NCBI GenBank assembly: GCA_016926155.1
Contig: JAFGPC010000122.1
Coordinates: 27,549 to 91,548, forward strand
Reading direction: 5' to 3'
Origin: Sedimentisphaerales bacterium
GTDB lineage: Bacteria; Planctomycetota; Phycisphaerae; Sedimentisphaerales; Anaerohalosphaeraceae
DNA length: 64,000 nucleotides
Shown here: piece by piece, positions 17,902 to 26,409 of the stretch
How the letters are laid out: each line of letters starts with the position of its first letter
Position numbering within the stretch: the stretch's first letter is position 1
Translations under genes and position numbers: made by a program
The notes under the pieces: model-generated
Seen by the model: only the letters and a program-made list of their open reading frames with translations
Told to the model about the DNA's origin: nothing
Database searches by the model: none

Positions 17902-19205
17902 GTATAACCGCCGTAGGTATTCTTGGAATTATAGTCTTGATACTGGTGCTGTTTCTTCTCGGTACGCCGGTAGGATTTGCGATGGCAATTGTCGGTTTTG
18001 TGGGATTTGCGTATGTCGTTTCCCCAGAAGCCGCCCTGAGCATGATTGGAACGGCTTTATGGACCACCTTTTCCAAATATGGGCTAACGGTTATCCCTTT
18101 GTTTATCTTCATGGGACAAATTGCCTTTCATTCCGGCATCAATAAAAATCTGTATCGGGCGGCATATAGCTGGATCGGTCATATCCGAGGAGGTATCGCG
18201 ATCGCGACTGTGATGGCCTGCTCAGCATTCGCAGCGATCTGCGGCTCCAACACCGCTACTGCTGCCACGATGGCTACTGTGGCTTTACCGGAGATGAAAA
18301 AATACAATTACCATCCGCGACTGAGCATCGGAGCAATCGCTACCGGCTCTACTCTAGGTGTGGTGATTCCTCCCAGTGTCGTACTTATCATTATTGGTTT
18401 ATCGACTGAGCAATCCATCGCCAAGCTATTTTACGGCGGAATTGGTGCAGGTGTTGTTCTGACACTGCTGCTGATGTTAACCGTCTATATTCTGTGCCGG
18501 ATCTTTCCTCAATGGGGCCCCTTAGGTTCCAGGGTTTGTTTGCGAGAGAAATTCCTGTCGCTGAAAGGCGCATTTGAGATGGTGCTACTGTTTCTTCTGG
18601 TTATCTTAGGATTGTATTTCGGAATCTTTACACCAACCGAGGCAGGGGCGGCTGGGGCCTTTCTGGCTATTGTCATCGGATTGCTGCAGAAAAAACTGTC
18701 CTGGAAGGGATTTCTCGACTCTATTAAAGATACCCTGAAAGCTTCCTGTATGGTCATTACCATTGTGGCTGGGGCCATCATTTTTGGTAAATTTCTGGCC
18801 GTTACCCGCATTCCCTATGAAATCGCTGACACAGTGGCCTCTTTGCCGGTTCCGAAAACCATGATTCTACTAATGATATTTATGTTTTTCATCATTGGCG
18901 GAGCTGTGATGGATGCCCTGGCACTGTTGATGATCAGCATTCCCATTTTCTTTCCGGTCGCGACCAGTCTGGGATACGATCCTTTATGGTTTTCCGTTAC
19001 AATTACTGTCATCACCACGCTGGGAGCCATCACCCCCCCTGTGGGTGCTACGACTTATGTAGTAGGAGCTATGGCAAAAGATGTTCCTTTAAAAGAAGTT
19101 TTTAAAGGAGTTATGTACTTCATTCCGGCCTACTTCCTGTGCATCTTTCTGCTAATGCTCTTCCCGCAGATTATTACCTTTTTACCGGCTCTTTTGAGGC
19201 ATTAA
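17898..19205 (+). CDS. dctM: TRAP transporter large permease, DctM family
   Basis: A 435-residue, very hydrophobic protein with about 12 membrane segments. Family segments are visible: LGTPVGFAMAIVG, ALWTTFSKYGLTVIPLFIFMG, GSNTATAATMATVALPEM, GVVIPPSVVLIIIGL, GIFTPTEAGAAGAFLAI and LGAITPPVGATTYVVGAMAK. The length is typical. It is the last gene of the six-gene operon. No strong terminator is visible after it. Confidence 0.94.
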   Translation: MSITAVGILGIIVLILVLFLLGTPVGFAMAIVGFVGFAYVVSPEAALSMIGTALWTTFSKYGLTVIPLFIFMGQIAFHSGINKNLYRAAYSWIGHIRGGIAIATVMACSAFAAICGSNTATAATMATVALPEMKKYNYHPRLSIGAIATGSTLGVVIPPSVVLIIIGLSTEQSIAKLFYGGIGAGVVLTLLLMLTVYILCRIFPQWGPLGSRVCLREKFLSLKGAFEMVLLFLLVILGLYFGIFTPTEAGAAGAFLAIVIGLLQKKLSWKGFLDSIKDTLKASCMVITIVAGAIIFGKFLAVTRIPYEIADTVASLPVPKTMILLMIFMFFIIGGAVMDALALLMISIPIFFPVATSLGYDPLWFSVTITVITTLGAITPPVGATTYVVGAMAKDVPLKEVFKGVMYFIPAYFLCIFLLMLFPQIITFLPALLRH

Positions 19206-19766
19206 TCTTTCCCTCTCTTACAAATAAGTTCTCCGGGAGCTATTTGATCATATCCTTAGAGTTGCAAGCTGAGGAGAACAAATGCGAGCCGTAAAGTACA
19301 ATAATTTATAGCACCGGCTATTCAAACGCGTAGAGTACATACATTTTTTTTTTACCGTAAGCTCTTTTATAGCACAGGATTATAAAAGCAACCGGACGAA
19401 TGGCATTGTCGAATTTTTACTGATTTGTTATTATCCTCCAACTATGAATAAGAAATTATATCTCACATGGGTAAGTTGTATAGCCTACAGCCAGTCACGA
19501 ACCTGTATTTTCTCCACAGCATGGCGCAGCATGGGATCGACTTTCGTAAGCACCTTGCTGGTCAAAGCCGGGAATGAATGCTCTCATACCAATATCTCCG
19601 ACAAAATCCATAGAATACGCCAAATCTTTACGCAAATGCAACAAGTCCCCAAGGTGGCTCGATCAATATTTATAGTTGCACGAATTCCACTAAGCGGGTA
19701 TTGTGAAGGCTCACAAGGTGAAGGGATGAGCGAATGGGCATGTCGTAAACAGACAAGGAGAATTCT
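19206..19766. other. Intergenic region, possibly decayed minus-strand coding sequence
   Basis: About 560 bp. Two short minus-strand stretches in different frames (around 19480-19650) read like protein, e.g. RKDLAYSMDFVGDIGMRAF and KVDPMLRHAVEKIQVRDWL, the second ending in a stop. They could be the frameshifted end of a dead gene, but I cannot name the family. A plus-strand frame at 19444-19770 has no supporting features. AAGGAGA before 19767 is the ribosome binding site of the next gene. Confidence 0.3.
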
Positions 19767-21215
19767 ATGAGTACGGATATGTCGCGGAGGACGTTTTTAC
19801 AGGCAACGGGGACAGGATGTGCGTTATGTATGAGTGGACTACAATCTTTGCCGTGTCTTGCGGCGACAGGCAACCCCCTTATCAGTCCCGGCTGCCGCAG
19901 ATCGAAAGTCAAGGTAGCACGAGTGTATATGGGAGTGCCACAGGGCTGGGCATGGCCGCGGCCTGACTTGGATGCTGCGAAGGAAATCAGATTTTACAAT
20001 GGTAAATTCGCCGAGATGAAATCAGACTTCGTTGACGTGGACTTCGTAATCAACGAACTGGTTTCAACAGCGGACCATGCGGCGTCGCTGGCAACGAAGG
20101 CGACGGATGTTGATGGAGTGCTGGTAATACACTTATCGATGGGCGCTGAACAGGTCCTGCCGGCCATACTAGGATGGGGTAAGCCTACGGTTGTTTTCGC
20201 CGTGCCGTACTCGGGGCATCAGTGGTCGGGCTTTGGTGCGTTGCAGAACCAGCCGCTGGGGGCCAAGTTTGAAGCGTTGTTGACCAGCGACTATAGGCAG
20301 CTTGCTTTGGCAATTCGGCCATTTCGCGCTATTCACCACCTCCGCGAGGCAAAGATTCTCAATATTACCACCCGGCCGATCGGCAAGTACGGGGAGGACG
20401 TCAAGGCCAAGTTCGGTACGGAAATCAAGGCGATCGACCTGAAGCAGACGATGGACGCGGTCAATGCTATCTCTCAGGCTGAGGCACAGGCTGAGGCTAA
20501 CCGCTGGATCGCCGGTGCCGAGAAGGTGGTCGAACCGAGCAAGGATGAGATATTCAAGTCATGCCGCCTGGCACTGGCATTCGAGCGGCTGCTGGCGGAG
20601 GAGGATGCGACAGTACTGACGGCCGACTGCTATGGGACAATGTATAAATCGTTATGTCTGGCGTACGCATTTCCGTGTATCGGCTTCACGCGGCTGAACG
20701 ACCTGGGATTTGGCGGTATCTGTGAATCAGACCTTTCTTGTGCAATGACGCATATAATCTTCCAGGGTCTGTCGGGCCGGCCTGGTTTCATCAGTGATCC
20801 AACCGTGGATGAGTCCGGTAACAGCATCATTCTCGCCCACTGCCTTGGAACGCGGAAGATGGATGGACCGGATGGTGAGACAGCCCCGTATAAGTTGCGG
20901 AGCGTGATGGAGCGACAGGCCGGGGCCGTCCCCCAAGTCCAAATGCGAAAAGGACAGAAAGTCACACAGGGAATTCTCGTGGGCCTGGATCAGATGCCCT
21001 ACTTTACGGGCGAGATTGTCGACGCACCAGTGGGGCTTGAGGTCGACCGCGGTTGCCGTACCAAGATTCGCGTCCGTGTAGACGGCAATGTAACCCGGCT
21101 ATGGAAGAACTGGTCGGCAGGTCTGCATCGCCAAACGGTTTATGGCGACATCACCAAGGAATTAGGCTTCTTCGCACGCTTCACAGGAATCAAGCTGACC
21201 AATGAGGCGACATAG
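19767..21215 (+). CDS. Tat-exported protein with L-fucose/L-arabinose isomerase-like fold
   Basis: A 482-residue protein with a twin-arginine signal (MSRRTFLQATGTG) and then a body resembling FucI/AraA-type isomerases. It has an alternating alpha/beta N-terminal part (VDGVLVIHLSMGAEQVLP), a central part with TADCYGTMY and GGICESDLSCAMTHIIFQGL, and a C-terminal beta domain (GAVPQVQMRKGQKVT). Export of an isomerase-like protein is unusual, and such Tat versions occur mainly in planctomycetes. The metal-binding Glu/Asp/His set cannot be fully assigned by eye, so enzymatic activity is uncertain. ATG 19767 has AAGGAGA at good spacing; an alternative start is MSRR at 19779. Confidence 0.75.
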   Translation: MSTDMSRRTFLQATGTGCALCMSGLQSLPCLAATGNPLISPGCRRSKVKVARVYMGVPQGWAWPRPDLDAAKEIRFYNGKFAEMKSDFVDVDFVINELVSTADHAASLATKATDVDGVLVIHLSMGAEQVLPAILGWGKPTVVFAVPYSGHQWSGFGALQNQPLGAKFEALLTSDYRQLALAIRPFRAIHHLREAKILNITTRPIGKYGEDVKAKFGTEIKAIDLKQTMDAVNAISQAEAQAEANRWIAGAEKVVEPSKDEIFKSCRLALAFERLLAEEDATVLTADCYGTMYKSLCLAYAFPCIGFTRLNDLGFGGICESDLSCAMTHIIFQGLSGRPGFISDPTVDESGNSIILAHCLGTRKMDGPDGETAPYKLRSVMERQAGAVPQVQMRKGQKVTQGILVGLDQMPYFTGEIVDAPVGLEVDRGCRTKIRVRVDGNVTRLWKNWSAGLHRQTVYGDITKELGFFARFTGIKLTNEAT

Positions 21216-21327
21216 AGCGACAGTGTAGAGGTTGGAATCATCCCAACCACATTATAAACCAAAAAGATGTCTGGCTCTTTATATGTCCATTGAATACTCT
21301 ATGAAGTCAGACCTGTTAAATCAAAAT

Positions 21328-21720
21328 TTAACTTGATCGGTTCGTTCCTTTATTTGGGTTTTCGCAGTTGATTCTATTCGTCTTATACCTGCATCCCATC
21401 AAACTGTGTAACGAGATATCCATCTTGACTTTGCTGCCCAGTTGGAACTTACAACCCTGGCTTCTAACCGATTCCGTGGACATATTAGATCCATCCCATG
21501 ATTCGTGCGAATTGGCGCGAACAGGTCTTCGCATCCTGATTAGATCGGTTTGTTCTTCGGCCAGATCGATCAGCGGTTTCCACGACAGATCATTGTAAAT
21601 GTTAAATGGGTCGTTGTCCGAAGGATCCATCCTGAATTCACCGATTTCGTAAAAATTCACCGCGGGGCGGTCCGCAGGCTTGCCATCCAAGAAGGCCAGA
21701 AGCCGCTGGTATCGGTTCAT
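21328..21720 (-). pseudogene. Uroporphyrinogen decarboxylase-like protein, truncated after the N-terminus
   Basis: From ATG 21720 the frame encodes about 130 residues, against 330-400 for the family. The first 75 or so (MNRYQRLLAFLDGKPADRPA, DLSWKPLIDLAEEQTDLIRM) match the start of URO-D/methyltransferase-like proteins common in planctomycete sugar clusters. The tail after SHESWDG loses family character and ends at a stop. The start codon overlaps the stop of the AGE gene (ATGA), so it was once the next gene of that operon. It is most likely a 3'-truncated relic. The upstream 27 codons of the longer frame belong to the AGE gene in another frame. Confidence 0.65.
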
Positions 21721-22925
21721 AAATGTTTCGCCTTTGTAACTTCTTCCAGGAGTTTCCAGCAGTACAACTGCATTCTGGGCAGGTGGAAGGGACCTTTCCA
21801 TTGATTGCCTTTCAAACGGCTGGAAACACTTCCATCACGATGGAGATAACCGTACCACTCGCCGTATTCCGGATCAGGGAAATAGGCGTACACCCAGTCG
21901 TGCACCTGTTTGAACATGGCCAGATATTTATCATCCCCGGTCAGGAAATGAGCTAAAAGCGAGGCGATCATCGTTTCGTTGTGGGGCCACCAGAACTTCA
22001 TGTCATGCCAGTACTCACTGCAAGAAAGCCCTTTGACATCCGTATAGTAAAGGATACCGCCGTACTTTTTGTCCCATCCGCGTTCCCACATCCAGTCCAG
22101 AATAGTCAGGCCCATCCGACGGAGGTGGTCGTCATTACCGCGAATCACCGCTTCGTGAAGAATAAACCACGCCACTTCGATGGCATGGCCGGGAGTGAGC
22201 GTTCTTCCTTCCATGGTGTCGATCAGTATGCCGTTAGGACCTACCGTTTCCAAGACAGCTTCATACTGGTGGTTCATAAAATCCGCCTCAATTTCGGCGA
22301 TACTGTAATCGATCCATTTCTGACAGAGGGAACTGTCCACCGCTTCCCGGAGCACCTGCGTAGTGGATATGACTATCATGGGCATGGACAGTCCTTTCAT
22401 GGGACGGGTCGTGCTGTCAAATTTCGGCTCGATCATTCCGGGTATCGTATAATAATCCATCATCCGACGAAAGAGAGCCATTGCCCGGTCGGCCAGGGTA
22501 GAATCGTTCTTCACGCGCGACAGCGAAGCCATAGCCATCACAGCGAATGCCTCGGAGAATACATACCTTCTCATCCTCAGGGGGCGACCCTTGCGATCGA
22601 CGGAAAAGTACATCTTGCCGTTCTCCGCAAAGCCATGCTCGAGAATAAACTTCATGCCATGCTCGGCCAATTCGAGCCATTCTTGTTTCGCTTCAACGCG
22701 TAGACACAACTCGGACAACAGCCATACGAATCTACCGTGAAGCCAGAGATACTTGTCGGTGCTCAACAAGGTTCCGTCCCTGTCCAAGGCAAATGTGAAT
22801 CCGCCGCATTCACGGTCGACACAGTGGTCGATCCAGAACGGCAGGGTGTCTGTTAGTAAACCATCGCGGAAAACAGCGATAAAGTGGTCTGTTTGGGTCT
22901 GATCGAGTTTCGAAGTCAGTTTCAT
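21717..22925 (-). CDS. AGE family epimerase/isomerase (N-acylglucosamine 2-epimerase type)
   Basis: 402 residues from ATG 22925, chosen because GGAGAAACCGA precedes it; the open frame extends 62 codons further upstream but only into relic sequence. It is an (alpha/alpha)6 barrel protein with the family landmarks GGFTFALDRDGTLLSTDKYLW, HGRFVWLLSELC, RRYVFSEAFAVMAMASL, LTPGHAIEVAWFILHEA, and KFWWPHNETMIASLLA. The His in PGHAIEV and the His in WWPHNE are the expected catalytic pair. It probably interconverts a sugar and its C2 epimer or keto form, such as mannose or an N-acyl sugar. It is flanked on both sides by broken uroporphyrinogen-decarboxylase-like genes. Confidence 0.9.
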   Translation of the reverse strand: MKLTSKLDQTQTDHFIAVFRDGLLTDTLPFWIDHCVDRECGGFTFALDRDGTLLSTDKYLWLHGRFVWLLSELCLRVEAKQEWLELAEHGMKFILEHGFAENGKMYFSVDRKGRPLRMRRYVFSEAFAVMAMASLSRVKNDSTLADRAMALFRRMMDYYTIPGMIEPKFDSTTRPMKGLSMPMIVISTTQVLREAVDSSLCQKWIDYSIAEIEADFMNHQYEAVLETVGPNGILIDTMEGRTLTPGHAIEVAWFILHEAVIRGNDDHLRRMGLTILDWMWERGWDKKYGGILYYTDVKGLSCSEYWHDMKFWWPHNETMIASLLAHFLTGDDKYLAMFKQVHDWVYAYFPDPEYGEWYGYLHRDGSVSSRLKGNQWKGPFHLPRMQLYCWKLLEEVTKAKHL

Positions 22926-23014
22926 TCGGTTTCTCCGTATAAATTGTTCTTCCCCTTCTAGGAAGTCTTCTGTGGGCAGCATAGTCGTCTGAGAAAGCAA
23001 TGTTAAGTTTTTCT

Positions 23015-23203
23015 TTACAATTCTTTTATAGGAGTCCTCATCTCGGATCGTCTCGTTGTTTCGATAAGTACCTGAATATTCTCGGCGGGTGTCTCCGGCG
23101 CGAGTCTGCATCCTGAACTGGGCACAAATCTGGTTTTGCCATACTCTTTGACCTTATTGAGGATCCTCAGGGCCTCGCGTTCGACATCCTGCGGCGTTCC
23201 CCC
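23015..23203 (-). pseudogene. C-terminal fragment of a uroporphyrinogen decarboxylase-like protein
   Basis: The last 62 residues of a longer minus-strand frame read GGTPQDVEREALRILNKV, then RFVPSSGCRLAPETPAENI and QVLIETTRR. This is the usual end of URO-D-like proteins (a G-G-T-P-E-D-V start, then P-x-x-G-C-x-x-x-P-x-T-P-x-E-N). The rest of the gene is missing, replaced by an IS21 transposase fragment in the same frame. It lies 90 bp upstream of the AGE gene, on the same strand. Confidence 0.7.
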
Positions 23204-23491
23204 TTTGTCGATGAGTAAAGTCCGGGGGACCCCGCCGAAGTGCCAGAAGGCATTCTCTAAACAACGAATGAAAGTGTCGGTGTTTTGGTGATACACCGCT
23301 TCACTATACCCCTTCCGGGAGAAACTCAGAACCATCCGAAATACGTGAGGACGCTTTCGTTTCCCATCGGACCTGACCACGGGGGCACCGGCGCCGAAAT
23401 CGATCTGCGCCTCCTGGCCGGGCCTACATTCCATCCGGCGAAATGGGATTGGCCGATCCTCTCCCAAGCGTTTGACAAAGCGACGGTTGGA
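23204..23491 (-). mobile_element. IS21 family transposase (IstA) fragment
   Basis: About 96 residues in frame with the URO-D fragment match the middle of IS21-type IstA: RRFVKRLGEDRPIPFRRMEC, RPGQEAQIDFGAGAPVV, HVFRMVLSFSRKGYSEAVY, and RCLENAFWHFGGVPRTLLID. This contains the first catalytic Asp (QIDFG) and the second (LLID), but everything before and after is missing, as is IstB. The 3' junction is abrupt at residue LLIDK. No terminal repeats can be recognised, so it is a dead internal remnant. Confidence 0.85.
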
Positions 23492-24581
23492 TTGGATCTT
23501 GTGGAATGCTCTTAGTTTGTGATTTCCCAGCCCCGCTTGTAGGAGGATCAAGGGATATTATTTCAAGCAATAGTTCTTTTGTTGTTTGGGTTATATCTTT
23601 ATTTGATATACTGTATTCCCCTTTTATGTTTACATCATATTTCAATGTTAAATCATAAAATAGCTCATAAGCCGCCGCTTCAGCTAGTCTTTTAGAAGAA
23701 ATCTCAAATATGGTATCCATTATTTTAGCAAACGTATCATTATCACCGAATGAGAAATGGCCTCCAATCACAAAACCCAATTCAAGGTCGCCGAATAATC
23801 TTACAGCCGCACCTGATAATATTTTCGACTGATCTGCAGCCAAACCGGATAGGTATCTTATGGCTTTAAGTTCATACTTATCAATCCCTTCTTTGCCGAT
23901 CTCTACTATTTTGCCTTTTGCTTCAAGTTCTTTGTCGTCTTTTATAAACCTATATGCAGTAGACGTTATCTCTTTGGGATTCGTGTAAAACACAGGCACT
24001 TTCAAGGTGCCATCAAAAAGAGCTTCAAGAAATATTGCAACTACGGTAGTAATAACATCATTTCCAATTTTATTTTTTATTTCAGGACGTTTGTATACAG
24101 CACCTTCTCGGTCTATAAAACCTTTGTCGTCAGAATAATAAGCTAATAAATAATATTTAATTATTTCCTGCACATCAGAATCTTCCGCATCCTTGGTGAG
24201 GCCTGCTCCATAGTGACTTCTTAATAATGTCGTAAATTCTTCGATGTTTTTCGTTGATATATCTCTAGGCTTTATTTTAGATGAAACTCTTGGAACTGAG
24301 AATTCATATGCAGCCGTAATCATTTTAACAATTAGAGGATTCTTAGCCATAGAAGGAGAAAGTATTTCATTGCCTCCCTTCCCTTTATTACCAATCTCTT
24401 CATATGCAATAAGAAGGTTTTTGTATATATTATTATGTTCTGCTCCTGTTTTTGCTAAAGGTCCATTGAAGTAGGCATTACGATTTAATGTTACAAGGTT
24501 ATCATTTACTTTTACTGATGATGAACACCCTGTAAGCATAGCAGAAACAATAAGTATATATGTATATTTGTAAAGTCTCAT
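23424..24581 (-). CDS. Hypothetical lipoprotein with a foreign C-terminus
   Basis: A 385-residue protein with a lipoprotein signal (YILIVSAMLTGC) and a GGAG ribosome binding site. The body is alpha-helical and Lys/Glu-rich, with base composition clearly more AT-rich than neighbours, and no domain that I recognise. The last 40 or so residues (from about SGAGKSQTKS) are the IS21 fragment read in another frame, so the native 3' end was lost when the IS sequence arrived. Whether the chimera is made and stable is unknown. The AT bias suggests horizontal acquisition. Confidence 0.6.
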   Translation of the reverse strand: MRLYKYTYILIVSAMLTGCSSSVKVNDNLVTLNRNAYFNGPLAKTGAEHNNIYKNLLIAYEEIGNKGKGGNEILSPSMAKNPLIVKMITAAYEFSVPRVSSKIKPRDISTKNIEEFTTLLRSHYGAGLTKDAEDSDVQEIIKYYLLAYYSDDKGFIDREGAVYKRPEIKNKIGNDVITTVVAIFLEALFDGTLKVPVFYTNPKEITSTAYRFIKDDKELEAKGKIVEIGKEGIDKYELKAIRYLSGLAADQSKILSGAAVRLFGDLELGFVIGGHFSFGDNDTFAKIMDTIFEISSKRLAEAAAYELFYDLTLKYDVNIKGEYSISNKDITQTTKELLLEIISLDPPTSGAGKSQTKSIPQDPIQPSLCQTLGRGSANPISPDGM

Positions 24582-24814
24582 GACACAACTCCTTTTCCAA
24601 ATCGATCCCTGTTTTATGGAATGGTTAGTTACTTGAGGAAAGAAGCAATTTAATAAGTGTCATGGAAACGAAGAAGAATACTTGTAGGTATTCATTGCGC
24701 CCATTTAAACCTCAATGACCCCTTGTTATGAGTTAATGAGTATTCTTCGATTGTTAATATGTCAATAGGTTTTCTTACTTTTTTCTATATAACATATAGG
24801 GTTTTCAGTGGATT

Positions 24815-25989
24815 TTATCCCCTCTTTCTTGCCACTTCTACCGCCCTGCTGAGGTCCTGCTCGGCGTAGATCTCCGTGGTCTGGATGCGCTTCTGGCCCA
24901 GGACGGCCTTTGCGGTTTCAAGATCATACTCCTTGCGTATCCGCGTGGCGGCGGCATGACGTAACTGGTGGGGTGTCCAGTGAGGGACAAGGACGGGCTT
25001 CTCAACTCCTTGCTCTTTGGCCTTCTTGCGGATGTCCCGGTTGGCGGCGTTGACGGCGTACTGAATAGCCCGGCGGTAACTGTCCTTATTGAAGTGCGGT
25101 TCGTGCCGTTTGTGGAAGTTATGACCTCGCTGCCCTTGAGATTCTTCCGGCTTAAAACAATACTCCTTTGCCGGCCGCAGGAGAAACGGCCTGAGTACTT
25201 CCTGAGCCTGAGGACCGAGAGGAACAACACGCTCGTAATCTTCCAAGTGACGGCCTTTGTGTTCAGAAGGCCGGTAGATCCAGATGGAATCGGAACGATC
25301 AATATCACAGGGACGCATAATGCATACCTCGGTACTCCGCATACCGGTGAGCCAGTGGATACGTACCATGGCTCGCAGAGTATCGCTCAGATACGGCAGG
25401 ACAGCCTCTACCGTCTCCTCTGAGACCGGAGTCACCTTACGGGACTCTTGGCCTGGGACCGCCCTCTTTTCAAGCCCTCGAGCGTGGAGAGACGCTGGAA
25501 GACGTGAGACGGTACGATCTCCTTGGATACACCCCATTTGAACATACGCTTGATCATGCCTACCCTCTGATTGATTGTGGTCCGGCAAAGACCTTTGTCA
25601 ATCATCCCGGACCGAAGTTGGTCCAGTAATACCGGCCCAAAGTCTTCGATAGGCATATCTCCATGCTCTTCCGTTAAAAAGTCCAGGGCGTACTTGATAT
25701 TGAACGATTCGTTTGTATGGGAGTAGTAGTCCCTTGCAAAGGAAAGGTACATGTCGCATAGTTCCGCAATCGAACCGGGAATATAGACTGCCCTGCTTTT
25801 GTTCAGGTGCTGCAGTAAGATCTCCTTGGCCACCTCAACGGCAACGTGATAATCCTTTGTGGCGTATTTAGCGCCTGCTGGTTTGAGAGGAATGGATTTC
25901 CTTTTTGTCTCCCCCGGTAAGGTGACATTCCACCAGTAACGATCCCGGTTTAAGTAGATGCTTCCCGATACAGAATTTTTTCCTGACAT
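24815..25989 (-). pseudogene. Tyrosine recombinase/integrase, split by a frameshift
   Basis: Two overlapping minus-strand frames together make one integrase of about 390 residues. The N-terminal half (from ATG 25989) has an AP2-like arm-binding start and a SAM-like core-binding domain (LTEEHGDMPIEDFGPVLLDQ). The C-terminal half has the catalytic domain: Arg in HWLTGMRSTEV, HxxR in TPHQLRHAAATR, and Tyr in TTEIYAEQD. The position before the Tyr that is usually His or Trp is Gln (VLGQKRIQTTEIY). The two parts meet near 25440-25455 and need a -1 step around GCCAAGAG; there is no slippery heptamer, so a mutation or a sequencing error is more likely than programmed shifting. It sits next to a tRNA-Pro attachment fragment. 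Confidence 0.85.
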
Positions 25990-26006
25990 AATCGGCCCTC
26001 CAAAAA

Positions 26007-26042
26007 AAATACTACACTAAAACGGCATAAAGTGTAGTATTT
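26007..26042. promoter_or_regulatory. Perfect 12-bp inverted repeat upstream of the integrase
   Basis: AAATACTACACT (26007-26018) and AGTGTAGTATTT (26031-26042) are exact reverse complements around a 12-base spacer. It lies 18 bases upstream of the integrase start codon, where an operator or integrase/excisionase control site would be expected. No T-run specific to one strand follows a GC-rich stem, so it is not a typical terminator. Confidence 0.5.
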
Positions 26043-26061
26043 TCAATTCCGGATGTCAAGG

Positions 26062-26104
26062 GTACAATAAAAAAGGCTCGTAAGTCTTTATTCTTACGAG
26101 CCTT
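26062..26104 (-). terminator. Rho-independent terminator downstream of the tRNA-Pro fragment
   Basis: AAGGCTCGTAAG (26073-26084) and CTTACGAGCCTT (26093-26104) form a perfect 12-bp stem with an 8-base loop. On the minus strand the stem is followed by TTTTTTATT. It directly follows the tRNA 3' end and is probably the original terminator of that tRNA gene. Confidence 0.85.
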
Positions 26105-26110
26105 ATGAAT

Positions 26111-26152
26111 TCGGGGCGACAGGACTTGAACCTGCGACCTCTTGACCCCCAG
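26111..26152 (-). tRNA. 3' half of a tRNA-Pro(GGG) gene, attachment-site fragment
   Basis: Read on the minus strand: anticodon loop CTGGGGG (anticodon GGG), 3' anticodon stem TCAAG, variable loop, T arm GCAGG-TTCAAGT-CCTGT (five pairs including one G-T), 3' acceptor strand CGCCCCG and discriminator A. The CCA is not encoded. The 5' half is absent: upstream of the loop the sequence no longer pairs with TCAAG. Loss exactly at the anticodon loop is the mark of a tyrosine-integrase att site, with the element lying to the right (higher coordinates). It is not a functional tRNA. Confidence 0.75.
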
Positions 26153-26300
26153 TTATTTTCCTGCATTTTGTAAGTACTTGCAGATTAACACGTTACATTA
26201 TAAGTCTAATTCAGGCAAAGAGTTACAAATCCAACCAAATCCAGCGTTTTCCACCCCTGTTCAGATTTGAGACCGCGTTGTTACACGCCGCGCTACATTC
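26134..26300 (-). repeat. 167-bp att-like repeat, copy A
   Basis: First of three same-orientation, indel-free 167-bp copies (others at 37633 and 51737). One end lies in the tRNA-Pro anticodon arm, the other at the shared end GCGCTACATTC. On the minus strand the first 75 bases encode a conserved tail, ECSAACNNAV then NRGGKRWIWLDL and a stop. This resembles the very end of a gene reading into an attachment site. In this copy the tail is in frame with a 60-codon frame (26223-26405). Copy A is the most diverged of the three. Confidence 0.8.
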
Positions 26301-26409
26301 ACTGACTCCCTGATATGTGTTTGGCCACCCAGAAACGGTCGGCAAATTCAAGCAGTCCCTAACAGGCGAAGAACTGGCCGGGATTGGCCACGTCCACCAG
26401 CACACTATC

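Noticed and set aside
19444..19770. A 108-codon plus-strand frame before the isomerase-like gene
   Set aside because: It overlaps the next start, has an ordinary random composition, and the opposite strand shows the more protein-like (though broken) text.
25430..25460. Programmed frameshifting in the integrase
   Set aside because: There is no slippery heptamer or downstream structure at the junction; a point mutation or sequencing error explains it more simply.
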